Of a DNA stretch of 64,000 bases, positions 43,082-51,770 are shown in pieces (position 1 is the first letter of the stretch; every line of letters starts with the position of its first letter). Both the position numbers and the translations under genes were made by a program. Source of the stretch: Cupriavidus necator (GTDB taxonomy: Bacteria > Pseudomonadota > Gammaproteobacteria > Burkholderiales > Burkholderiaceae); contig NZ_SROX01000017.1 of NCBI RefSeq assembly GCF_013141915.1, positions 1 through 64,000 on the forward strand, read 5' to 3'. The notes beneath the pieces are model-generated. The model saw only the letters and a list, made by a program, of their open reading frames with translations. It did not search any database and was not told the DNA's origin.

Positions 43082-44625
43082 TCCGCCAGGCGCAGCCCTG
43101 CATGCGAGCGGATGCCTCGAATGACATTGCGCTTGACGAGTTCCTGGGGGAAGTCGAGTTTCCGGTTTCCCGCCAGGTAGCTGTCTTCAAATTCCTGGTT
43201 GGTTACGCTACGACCGAAGACCGGTATGCCGTCACCAAAATCGCATTGCCTGATGATATTTTTCCCCTGGACTCCCACCATTCTTCCACACTCCCCGGAC
43301 GACACGCTTCCCGTGAACCTGCTTTCCACAAGCTTGTTCCCCACAACATTATCAGGATCGTCGCTGCCGGCGAAACTGTAATAGCGCGCGCATCGCACCC
43401 CATCGTACTGCACCTGCGTCGTATTATTGGCACAGGCGATACGGCCCGCCCTCGTCGCATCTGCATACTGCACCACGGCGTTTCCATGAGCACCGCGATG
43501 AACCATCTCGAGTCCAAGGACGCTGCACTCCTCCGCATTGATGTAGTTGATTAACGCGGCCCTCGGGCTGGCTGCACCAAAGTCCACCTTGCCGTTGCTG
43601 TAGACGATCTTCCGGCCGTTCTCCTGAATACTGATACCGGTCCGCGGCCTGTCGCCGCTGCCCTTGCCCATCTCGAACCTGAAATTCTCGATTCGCGTCA
43701 TGAGTGAGCAAAGCGAGGTCTCGCCAATCCCGTCGGCGACTTTCCCGGAGATATTGGAAAATATTGTTCTTTGGTATGTATTTCCATAGATACCCGATTT
43801 CGCCGCTTCTATTCTAATGTTATCGAACTTGCAGTTCAGCGTGGCCGAGTCGGAAATATAGAAGCCTCTCGTATCGATTCTGAAATTCCTGATCTGCCCA
43901 TTGCGCCAGAAAAAAAGAGGAACTTCGTCCCGTCCCAACTGGGATCCATCCAATCGTACCAGGCCACCTTCGAATTCCCTGTCCATGCCATATTTCAACT
44001 GCACCATGGCGCCGTTTACCGCCACCACTTCATTCAGGAAAATATACTTATGCACTTTGAATCCGCCCGACGTATAGTATTCGTCGGACATGATGACGAC
44101 GCTGTCATTAGCTTTCAATGTCGCCGCATCGCGCGATCGGCGCAACCTTACCGCGCTGCCGGCTTCAATCCGCGCGCATGGCATCATTTCCAGTCCTCCG
44201 ACATACTCGGGATGGAAGTTTCCGGGTACAAAAATCGACGATCGTCTGAACGAGTATTCCTTATTGATGTTCTTCAACGTCGGTAGCCGCGGGTCGCCCA
44301 CCAGGGAAATATTTGCCCGGTTGATGATGGGCCCGCTGAGGCCGTAACCACCGTACGGGAAATATAGCTCGCCGCCGCCTTTCGCCTGCAGATAGTCTTG
44401 GGCAGTTTCGATTGCATGCAACTGGTCAACGTCATAGTCGAAATTCATTACCGCGGCCCGCCGTGCTTCGGACATGAACTCAAAGACGCTGACTGATGGC
44501 CCAGGGCCCGACACCACGCTCGCGCTCGCAGCTCGGGTCTGGGGACACTGCCCCAAGGCAGCGGCGGCGAATGCTGCACCGGTCCATCGGGTGACGATTA
44601 CCCGCCTCATCGGATTGGTCATCAT
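43078..44625 (-). CDS. Exported right-handed beta-helix protein (pectate-lyase-like)
   Basis: A 515-residue protein with a signal peptide (ends near QTRA-AS) and a pectate-lyase-superfamily start, GGGELYFPYGGYGLSGPI, followed by repeated short beta coils (NFRIDTRGFYISDSATL, CKFDNIRIEAAKSGIYG). Members act on polysaccharides as lyases, hydrolases or epimerases, or as binding scaffolds. It is the last gene of the right operon and the only one that should act outside the inner membrane on the polymer itself; I infer trimming or modification of this exopolysaccharide. No catalytic triad could be fixed. GGAGTGGA precedes the ATG. Confidence 0.8.
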   Translation of the reverse strand: MMTNPMRRVIVTRWTGAAFAAAALGQCPQTRAASASVVSGPGPSVSVFEFMSEARRAAVMNFDYDVDQLHAIETAQDYLQAKGGGELYFPYGGYGLSGPIINRANISLVGDPRLPTLKNINKEYSFRRSSIFVPGNFHPEYVGGLEMMPCARIEAGSAVRLRRSRDAATLKANDSVVIMSDEYYTSGGFKVHKYIFLNEVVAVNGAMVQLKYGMDREFEGGLVRLDGSQLGRDEVPLFFWRNGQIRNFRIDTRGFYISDSATLNCKFDNIRIEAAKSGIYGNTYQRTIFSNISGKVADGIGETSLCSLMTRIENFRFEMGKGSGDRPRTGISIQENGRKIVYSNGKVDFGAASPRAALINYINAEECSVLGLEMVHRGAHGNAVVQYADATRAGRIACANNTTQVQYDGVRCARYYSFAGSDDPDNVVGNKLVESRFTGSVSSGECGRMVGVQGKNIIRQCDFGDGIPVFGRSVTNQEFEDSYLAGNRKLDFPQELVKRNVIRGIRSHAGLRLAD

Positions 44626-44685
44626 TCCACTCCAAATACCTCGTGCAGCGCTCCAGGGTCCGCCCACGCCGCGTTTCGTTGGTCG

Positions 44686-45843
44686 CTAGCCGGGCCGCCC
44701 ATCCTTCAGCACATACTCGTAGAGGTCGTGCACCTTCATGGAGACCGACTCCGTGGAGAAGCGTTCCATGATGAGTTGTCGGCCGGCGTTCGACATCCGG
44801 TCCAGATCATGCTGCGACCATTGATCCGCTGCACGGAGTCCCGTCGAGATTGCTTCGCAGCTTTCCCCGATCTCCAGGGCGGCGCCTGCCTCGAATCCGA
44901 TGGACAAATTGCATGCAGCCGTCATCAGAACAGGGATGCCGGCCGCCCAAGCTTCCAGCACGCCCATTGGAAGCCCCTCGCTCTTTGAAGGCAAGATGAA
45001 GACTGTCGCGGCTTGCATGGAAGCCGTCTTGTCGACCCCGAACTGCGGCCCGGCATAGCAGGCGTTCTCATGCGCGCGTGCCAACGCCTCGATACGCATC
45101 CGGAAATCCTCTGATCCATCCAGCCATCCACAAAATACCAGCTGCGAGCGCGCGGCAAAGCCGGCGTCCGCGCTGCATTGCTGATCCCAGGCCTCGCAGA
45201 GCTCACGCCACCCCTTCTTTTCGTGAATTCTGCCGAAGAACAAATAGATTCGCTTATTTTGAAATCCGTCCATCCACCACTGAGGTTTGTCTGTCGTCGG
45301 CGTGGCGAGGGGAAGAAAATTCGGGATCACCATGGACTTGCTGTTTCGTACCATGGAGTCGACATCACCCTTCTCTTTCTTCGTAAGAATGTGAAAGGCG
45401 GATGCGCTTTCGAGGAAGCGCGCCTGATACATCTTCGTGACCAGCCATTTCTTGATCGGCGAGCGAGACACAATCCACCGCTCCATGGTCCCGTGCGGCG
45501 TGACGACATAGGGCCTTCCACGAATCCTTGACCATAGCAACACGACGAAGCAATGGAACATCCACAGCCCGTGAACGTGCGACAGGTCGAAGTGGCCTCT
45601 AAGCAGGTGCATCAGCAGTCCGGGCGAGAAGCCGTAGTTGCTGGGCCCGAAATAGCGGAACGATCTCACCTCGATACCGGACCAATCCGCAATATCTTTG
45701 TCAAAGTGCTCGTCTTTCAAGGTAATCACTTCCACCGAGATGTTCGGGTGCTCCCTTACCGCTTTCGCCAAGAGCTTGACCGCCTCGGCCACGCCACCAC
45801 CCTTCCTTGAAATCGAGCCAACCACAAACGCTGCGCGAATCAT
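44686..45843 (-). CDS. Glycosyltransferase family 4
   Basis: A 385-residue GT-B transferase. The N-terminal domain holds GGGVAEAVKLLAKAV and VVTPHGTMERW, and the C-terminal donor-binding domain holds YLFFGRIHEKKGWREL and FILPSKSEGLPMGVLEAWA, with the EX7E-type SEGLPMGVLE motif. It adds one sugar of the repeat unit at the cytosolic membrane face. It lies three bases after the pyruvyltransferase gene and 60 before the beta-helix gene. The low G+C and rare codons are shared with its neighbours. Confidence 0.88.
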   Translation of the reverse strand: MIRAAFVVGSISRKGGGVAEAVKLLAKAVREHPNISVEVITLKDEHFDKDIADWSGIEVRSFRYFGPSNYGFSPGLLMHLLRGHFDLSHVHGLWMFHCFVVLLWSRIRGRPYVVTPHGTMERWIVSRSPIKKWLVTKMYQARFLESASAFHILTKKEKGDVDSMVRNSKSMVIPNFLPLATPTTDKPQWWMDGFQNKRIYLFFGRIHEKKGWRELCEAWDQQCSADAGFAARSQLVFCGWLDGSEDFRMRIEALARAHENACYAGPQFGVDKTASMQAATVFILPSKSEGLPMGVLEAWAAGIPVLMTAACNLSIGFEAGAALEIGESCEAISTGLRAADQWSQHDLDRMSNAGRQLIMERFSTESVSMKVHDLYEYVLKDGRPG

Positions 45844-45846
45844 GTC

Positions 45847-47082
45847 TTACTCCTCGCCTTCACGATGGATGGAGCGCATAACGTCCTGCAGCCTCCTGAA
45901 ATTCCGCTGATACGCGCTGACCGCCGAGGATATTTCGGATTCCGCCGTTGCGAGGTCGCTGAGATCGACCGACAGCCGCTCCACCACGCGCTCAATGTCG
46001 ACAGCATCGATCGGCGTAGATCGGTTACCCAGTTGAAGGTCGCTCATGATGTACTCGGTCTTCGGCAGATACGAAATGGCGAATGTCGGGCGCCCCGCCA
46101 TCATTGAAAAAATGCAAGAATGAAAACGAGTCCCGAGAAAGATCGTAGCGCGCCTGATGAGTGCGCGAAGTACCCACGGCTCATGGCTTTTTTCATCGAC
46201 TATGATCTGTGTCCTGGCGCGCTTCTTTACCAACAACGCGGTCGGCAAGTCCTCGGAGACCTGGTTGAAAATGACCGGCAACACTCCGTGCTTCGCTGCC
46301 ATGCGGTCGGCAATTTCCGCGACCGCGGACACATAAGAATCGTAAGCGGCATCAGGATGCTCATGTCGCGGGAAGGTCCAGCCCACCACGGTTATTCCCA
46401 TAACCAGCCTGCCCTGGTCGAGCCCAAGCCGCCTTAGCTCGGGAACGATCACCGCATCGTCCTCTTCCACCCTGTCATTCCAGAACGCACTGTCGCCAGT
46501 CCGGTAAACCTGCCGCTCGGGAATGGAAAGTTCCCGGATCAGAAAGTCTGCTGAATAGCTTTCGCGCGGGCAAAGGTGGGAAACCCGCGCCAGCACCCGG
46601 GCGGCCAGCCATCTTGCTAAGCGACCATGCAAGGGCCCGATGCTTTGAGGACCGAGCACGACCTCCTTCCGCAGTCGCGTCGCCAGTCCAATATGGAATA
46701 AGGCGACGATGTAGGCGAAGTTCGTATCGTGTATATAGCCACCCGGTGCGCTCACGACGACGTTGCACTCTCGCATGGCATCCAGGGTCTTTTGCTGTTC
46801 CGGCGGAAGCAGTTTCTGCAGTTGCCGGAATCCAGGTACGGTGGCGAGCCAACTTGCCAGCAGCAGGCAGAGGGTGCGCGCCCTGTCTCCCGGTGCATTC
46901 CCGATGCGCTCCGACCAGGCGATATCCGGATGAACCCGCCTCGCATTGTCAGCCCCTTCGAACACAGCCGCCGAGATGGCGGCCTTGGGATTCCAGGCCC
47001 GGATTTCCGTCAGACACTCATCCAACAGCACGGAATCACCGCGATTGGAACGCCCATATGCATTCACCACGAGTACTTTCAT
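45847..47082 (-). CDS. Polysaccharide pyruvyl transferase family protein
   Basis: A 411-residue protein of the polysaccharide pyruvyl transferase family (WcaK/AmsJ/CsaB type). Landmarks are VNAYGRSNRGDSVLLDECL at the start, SAPGGYIHDTN, VLGPQSIGPL and FLGTRFHSCIFSMMAGRPT with the conserved RxH. It adds a ketal-linked pyruvate from phosphoenolpyruvate, giving negative charge to the polymer. It sits in the right operon between wzx and the GT4 gene, 54 bases after wzx. Confidence 0.9.
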   Translation of the reverse strand: MKVLVVNAYGRSNRGDSVLLDECLTEIRAWNPKAAISAAVFEGADNARRVHPDIAWSERIGNAPGDRARTLCLLLASWLATVPGFRQLQKLLPPEQQKTLDAMRECNVVVSAPGGYIHDTNFAYIVALFHIGLATRLRKEVVLGPQSIGPLHGRLARWLAARVLARVSHLCPRESYSADFLIRELSIPERQVYRTGDSAFWNDRVEEDDAVIVPELRRLGLDQGRLVMGITVVGWTFPRHEHPDAAYDSYVSAVAEIADRMAAKHGVLPVIFNQVSEDLPTALLVKKRARTQIIVDEKSHEPWVLRALIRRATIFLGTRFHSCIFSMMAGRPTFAISYLPKTEYIMSDLQLGNRSTPIDAVDIERVVERLSVDLSDLATAESEISSAVSAYQRNFRRLQDVMRSIHREGEE

Positions 47083-47136
47083 AGCTACGCGCCCAATGTT
47101 ATTGCGAAACTTGCATGACGGTGGCCGGGGAGGCTC

Positions 47137-48342
47137 TCAGCGAACCCGGGTGCGATCGACAAGAAAAATAATGCCGAAGCAGAAAAATGAAACGCACAAC
47201 TCTGTCAATATCCCCGCGACGGCGCTATCGACCTTTGTGACAAACAGAACGGACGCCACCACCACCATACAAGTCAGGATTGCGTGAAGCGACGGCAACC
47301 AGTTCCACGAGACAATCTGGTAGTGATAGAAATATGAGGAACTGAGCAGCCAGCAGGCGCCGTGGGTGCATACCGCAACGATCAGCGCCGCAGATAGCCC
47401 CAATCTGTCCCGGATCAGAAACAGCGCCAGCCCACCGCAAAGCAATCCAGCCACACCAGCCAGGATGGTCGGGTATTGGGCGCTGAACGTTCTGAATCTC
47501 CGCGTTCCGCTATTCAAGGTCATACTGTGGAGCTTGCTGTATCCGGACCGCCGCAACAGGATCACACACTGGTTGAAGACGCCGGAAAAGGACTTCATGA
47601 AATTGAATTTCGCGGCCTCGTGCCCGCCGCCGGCGCCCAGAATGGAAACGGAGATGACCCGCGCTATGACTTGCCCGGGAAGAAGCGTAAGGGACACCAC
47701 GAATCCCTCCTTGATCAGATAACCGATCGACTCCCGGTCAAGGCTGGCACGCCGCCTTGCCCCCTGCTGGCGCTGCGCCCAGCGTAGCGTCATCAGCGCA
47801 ATGCCGGCCAGCGCCGCGCCGTTTATCCATCCGGCGATCTCAATGCGTAATGAGAATCCGAAGAACAAGCTGGACGAGACATAGACCGCCACCAGCAAAT
47901 AGTTCAGGCCGGATATCAGGCCATATGCCGACTCCTCGTCGGCCACATCGAGGAATCCGGACATGTTGGCGATGCTGAACCAGAGACCTACGGACGAGGC
48001 CAGCAGGAAGCGCTTTACCCCGTCATCGCCGTAAAGTTCGCCGGGAACAATGATCAATGCAATCGTCACCAGCAACAGGATCGGGAGCCTGGCAATGGCA
48101 AACTCGAGGGGATTCTGCGTCTGCATGTCGGCACTCGCGGCCTGCCTTTGCAGCACCTGCCCGCCCCAGTCGATCACCACAAGCAGAAGCGCATTTACCC
48201 CCAGCGCGGTGGTCAACGCGCCTGCCAGCGGGTGCTCTGTTGAGATCAGGACAAATGACGTGAGCAGCATCGATCCCTGGCCAATGAATGCTCCCATGAC
48301 CAGGTTCACCAGTTTCCTATTGCGGGTGAAGGACAGGAACAT
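47137..48342 (-). CDS. wzx: Wzx-like flippase (oligosaccharide repeat-unit translocase)
   Basis: A 401-residue integral membrane protein with about 12 hydrophobic segments and few charged loops, and a MOP-superfamily look (N-terminal LVNLVMGAFIGQGSMLLTSF; central charged loop RRRASLDRESIG). It is the only flippase candidate between the polymerase and the pyruvyltransferase, so it should move the lipid-linked repeat unit across the inner membrane. The start overlaps the end of wzy by 26 bases. Assigned from topology and context more than from sequence motifs. Confidence 0.75.
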   Translation of the reverse strand: MFLSFTRNRKLVNLVMGAFIGQGSMLLTSFVLISTEHPLAGALTTALGVNALLLVVIDWGGQVLQRQAASADMQTQNPLEFAIARLPILLLVTIALIIVPGELYGDDGVKRFLLASSVGLWFSIANMSGFLDVADEESAYGLISGLNYLLVAVYVSSSLFFGFSLRIEIAGWINGAALAGIALMTLRWAQRQQGARRRASLDRESIGYLIKEGFVVSLTLLPGQVIARVISVSILGAGGGHEAAKFNFMKSFSGVFNQCVILLRRSGYSKLHSMTLNSGTRRFRTFSAQYPTILAGVAGLLCGGLALFLIRDRLGLSAALIVAVCTHGACWLLSSSYFYHYQIVSWNWLPSLHAILTCMVVVASVLFVTKVDSAVAGILTELCVSFFCFGIIFLVDRTRVR

Positions 48343-49609
48343 AGCGCGCCTTGTACTCGGACTTCGTCATTAACCGTTCCAATAGCAGATAAATGACCAC
48401 GATCAATCCCACGCGGTACACACCGATATCCACACCACCGCGAACCAGAATAAATCCGATCAGCGTCGAAAGAACACCGGTACGCAGCCGGCCGATAGCC
48501 TCGTTCGGTGCGTGCGCGGCGTAATTTTCCGCCTTGGCCACAATCCATCCAAAAATCAAAGCCATCATGGCCAGACCAAAATAGTCAAATGCAATGACGC
48601 TTTCCCCAAACAGGCCTGGCGGCACCCCTCCATCCGTATCGCCGAAAAACTCTTCGCGAACTCTACGGCTCAACTGGATCGGTTTATCGGGCCAGATTGC
48701 GCGGGGGACGAAGGCCACCAGGGCGTTCAGATAGACCTCGCCATAATCATTTCCGCGGCGCTCGGCATATATTTGTGAAAGCGCGATATGATCGATGAAC
48801 GGCAACCCCGTATAGGAGGCTTCAACGATCGAAGCCGCACTCATTTCGAACTGTGCGCTCGCGCCTTGTGCCCTGTATCGTTCGTAAATGATATAGCCAG
48901 AAGCCACTACCAAAGCGGCCGCCAGCGCCAGGATTCCAAGGAAACCGGCCGCGGTGATTCGCTTGACCCGGACGATCAGCATCGAAATCAGGAAGAGCAA
49001 GAGAATGGAGCGCCCTCCCGAAAGTGCGAGGAATATCGATTGCAGCACCAGTCCGACCACGAACAAGCAGCGCAGCCATCGCGGCGGCTGCTTGGCCTTG
49101 ATCAGTACCTGCAATACCAGGCAATAGACATTCACTCCTATCATTACCGGAAATAAAAAGTTCAGTGCGGAACTCTCAACAACGGTGCGCGCGTAGGCAG
49201 CCTTTACCCATTCCTGGACGCCCTGGTAAAGGTAGACCGTCAATGAAACTTCCAGAGCAATAACGAACAGCTGGATACAGACGTAGCGCAGCAGCTTTCT
49301 GTTTGACGGCAAGTTGAGCGCCGCTTGCACATGGCGCAACCTTCCCTTGCTTTTTCTGAATAACCTGTAGGAGACGAAAGCCGCGAAGTTCACGGCCGCC
49401 ACCGGCACCCACGGAATGTCTTCCACCCTTATCAGCCACGGTGCTATCAATATCGAACGTGTCACCAATTCGCTTTCGATCAGCGCACCAAGCAGCCAGC
49501 ACCCGAGCAGGGTGTACACAAAGAAGACCGTGGAGGCGGAAAAAATGCCCCGCCTGGCACACCAGGCCAGGGGTATCAGATAGAACGGAAGCGTGACGAG
49601 ACTGTACAT
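48317..49609 (-). CDS. wzy: Wzy-like repeat-unit polymerase
   Basis: A 430-residue integral membrane protein with about ten hydrophobic segments and a large periplasmic loop in the second half (YRAQGASAQFEMSAAS through IWPDKPIQLSRRVREEF), the pattern of O-antigen/exopolysaccharide polymerases. FLALSGGRSILLLFLISM and the later GDTDGGVPPGLFGE are typical of the oligosaccharide repeat-unit polymerase family. It joins repeat units at the periplasmic face of the inner membrane. It overlaps wzx by 26 bases and stands six bases from the fcl stop. Confidence 0.82.
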   Translation of the reverse strand: MYSLVTLPFYLIPLAWCARRGIFSASTVFFVYTLLGCWLLGALIESELVTRSILIAPWLIRVEDIPWVPVAAVNFAAFVSYRLFRKSKGRLRHVQAALNLPSNRKLLRYVCIQLFVIALEVSLTVYLYQGVQEWVKAAYARTVVESSALNFLFPVMIGVNVYCLVLQVLIKAKQPPRWLRCLFVVGLVLQSIFLALSGGRSILLLFLISMLIVRVKRITAAGFLGILALAAALVVASGYIIYERYRAQGASAQFEMSAASIVEASYTGLPFIDHIALSQIYAERRGNDYGEVYLNALVAFVPRAIWPDKPIQLSRRVREEFFGDTDGGVPPGLFGESVIAFDYFGLAMMALIFGWIVAKAENYAAHAPNEAIGRLRTGVLSTLIGFILVRGGVDIGVYRVGLIVVIYLLLERLMTKSEYKARYVPVLHPQ

Positions 49610-49615
49610 TGGGGG

Positions 49616-50605
49616 CTATTGGCGAACGGCACTTTCCGCGTTCGAGCGCGCCAGGGAAGAGAGGAAATCCTCGTATGCCAGACGAAGACCTTCTTCGAGA
49701 CCGACTTCATTGCGCCACCCCAGTGCTTTGAGCAGTGAGTTGTCCAAAAGCTTGCGCGGCGTACCGTCGGGCTTGGTGGGATCGGTTTCGATCTTTCCCC
49801 GATACCCTACAGCGCGCTTCACCATCGCAGCCAGATCCGCGATGGAGTACTCCTCGCCTGAGCCAATGTTGATGTGGTTCTGCATCGGCAGCGTATGGGC
49901 ACGATAGACTTCCGGCGCAAGGTCCATGACATGCACACACGCGCGCGCCATATCTTCGACGTACACGAACTCGCGCTTAGGCCTGCCGGTACCCCAGATC
50001 ACCACCGTCTCGGCATCATCCTGCTTCGCCTCATGAAAACGACGAATCAGCGCAGGAATGACATGGCTGTTTTCCGCGTGGTAGTTGTCTCCCGGACCGT
50101 ACAGGTTTGACGGCATGACGCTGCGGAAATCCGCTCCGTACTGACGGTTATAGCTTTCACATAGCTTGATTCCGGCGATCTTCGCTATCGCATATGGCTC
50201 GTTGGTGGGCTCGAGTTGCCCCGTGAGCAAAGCAGCTTCGGCCATTGGCTGCTCCGCCAGCCGCGGATAAATGCAACTGCTGCCGAGGAACAAAAGCTTG
50301 GCGACACCCGCGCGCCACGCCTCATGGATGACATTCGCCTCGATCATCAAGTTTTCATAAATGAAATCAGCCGGAAAAGTGTTGTTCGCGTGGATCCCAC
50401 CGACCTTTGCGGCGGCAAGGTATACCTGATCGACATCCTCCTGCGCGAAGAACTGGCGCACGGCATGCTGGTCGGTCAAGTCCAGTTCATCGTGACTGCG
50501 CGTCACGATATGCACCGCACGTGAGGACGCCCGCAGCGCGCGGACGATGGCGCTACCCACCATGCCACGATGACCGGCGACGAAAATTCGAGTGTTCTCC
50601 TTCAT
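49616..50605 (-). CDS. fcl: GDP-L-fucose synthase
   Basis: A 329-residue short-chain dehydrogenase that turns GDP-4-keto-6-deoxymannose into GDP-L-fucose using NADPH. The cofactor motif GHRGMVGSAI, the catalytic YxxxK in PYAIAKIAG and CIYPRLAEQPM are visible. GGAGTAGTGG precedes the ATG at 50605, five bases after the gmd stop; the frame is open further but lies inside gmd. Together with gmd and manC it predicts L-fucose in the polymer. Confidence 0.95.
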   Translation of the reverse strand: MKENTRIFVAGHRGMVGSAIVRALRASSRAVHIVTRSHDELDLTDQHAVRQFFAQEDVDQVYLAAAKVGGIHANNTFPADFIYENLMIEANVIHEAWRAGVAKLLFLGSSCIYPRLAEQPMAEAALLTGQLEPTNEPYAIAKIAGIKLCESYNRQYGADFRSVMPSNLYGPGDNYHAENSHVIPALIRRFHEAKQDDAETVVIWGTGRPKREFVYVEDMARACVHVMDLAPEVYRAHTLPMQNHINIGSGEEYSIADLAAMVKRAVGYRGKIETDPTKPDGTPRKLLDNSLLKALGWRNEVGLEEGLRLAYEDFLSSLARSNAESAVRQ

Positions 50606-50610
50606 GTCCA

Positions 50611-51747
50611 CTACTCCACGCTGACCGCAACTTCGAATCCATGCTGCTTTAGCAATGCATGGCGCCGGGCCTGGTCCAGATCGCTCGCAACCATTTCTGC
50701 AATCATCTCGTCCAGCGTGATCTCCGGCTCCCAACCCAACCGGGCCTTCGCCTTGCCAGGATCCCCGAGGAGTGTTTCCACTTCCGCCGGACGGAAATAC
50801 CTCGGATCGACCTTGACAATCACGTCCCCGACAGCCAGGGCCGGTGCCTTGTCGCCGCTGAGCGCGGCTACCACGGCCACCTCGTCGACACCCTTCCCCT
50901 CATACCGCAGCGTGATCCCAAGCTGACTGGCGCTTCGGTTGATGAACTCGCGCACGCTCACTTGCTTGCCCGTGGCAATGACGAAGTCATCCGGTTGCTC
51001 CTGCTGCAGCATCAGCCATTGCATGCGCACATAATCATGCGCGTGCCCCCAGTCCCGAAGCGAATCCATATTGCCCATGTACAGGCAGTTTTCCAGGCCT
51101 TGTGCGATGTTTGACAGGCCGCGGGTAACCTTGCGCGTCACGAAGGTTTCACCGCGACGCGGGCTTTCGTGGTTGAACAATATCCCGTTGCAGGCATACA
51201 TGCCGTACGACTCACGGTAGTTCACGGTAATCCAATAGGCATACAGCTTCGCTGCGGCATATGGGCTGCGCGGGTAGAACGGAGTTGTTTCCTTCTGCGG
51301 AATCTCCTGCACCAGGCCGTACAGTTCCGATGTCGATGCCTGGTAAAAGCGGGTCTTCTTCTCCAGGCCAAGAATGCGGATCGCTTCGAGCAGGCGCAGC
51401 GTGCCGAGCGCGTCCACGTCTGCCGTGTATTCCGGAGACTCGAAGCTCACGGCCACGTGGCTTTGGGCGCCAAGGTTATAAATTTCGTCCGGCTGGGTCT
51501 GCTGCACGATGCGGATCAGATTGGTACTGTCGCTGAGGTCGCCGTAGTGCAACACGAAATTCCGGTGGCTGACATGGGGATCCTGATAGATGTGATCCAC
51601 GCGCGAGGTGTTGAACGAGCTGGCCCGGCGCTTGATACCGTGAACGATATAGCCTTTCTCAAGCAGAAATTCAGCCAGGTAAGAGCCGTCCTGGCCCGTG
51701 ATGCCGGTGATGAGTGCGGTCTTTTGAGTCGTCTTGGTCATTGTCAT
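50611..51747 (-). CDS. gmd: GDP-mannose 4,6-dehydratase
   Basis: A 378-residue NADP-dependent short-chain dehydrogenase that converts GDP-mannose to GDP-4-keto-6-deoxymannose. The start carries ALITGITGQDGSYLAEFLL, the catalytic region YPRSPYAAAKLYAYWITVNYR has YxxxK, and HESPRRGETFVTRK is a family motif. Two ATGs six bases apart (51747, 51741) are possible; neither has a strong ribosome site. It is followed by fcl with a five-base gap. Confidence 0.95.
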   Translation of the reverse strand: MTMTKTTQKTALITGITGQDGSYLAEFLLEKGYIVHGIKRRASSFNTSRVDHIYQDPHVSHRNFVLHYGDLSDSTNLIRIVQQTQPDEIYNLGAQSHVAVSFESPEYTADVDALGTLRLLEAIRILGLEKKTRFYQASTSELYGLVQEIPQKETTPFYPRSPYAAAKLYAYWITVNYRESYGMYACNGILFNHESPRRGETFVTRKVTRGLSNIAQGLENCLYMGNMDSLRDWGHAHDYVRMQWLMLQQEQPDDFVIATGKQVSVREFINRSASQLGITLRYEGKGVDEVAVVAALSGDKAPALAVGDVIVKVDPRYFRPAEVETLLGDPGKAKARLGWEPEITLDEMIAEMVASDLDQARRHALLKQHGFEVAVSVE

Positions 51748-51770
51748 GTTCCGGTCTCGGATTCCGTCAA

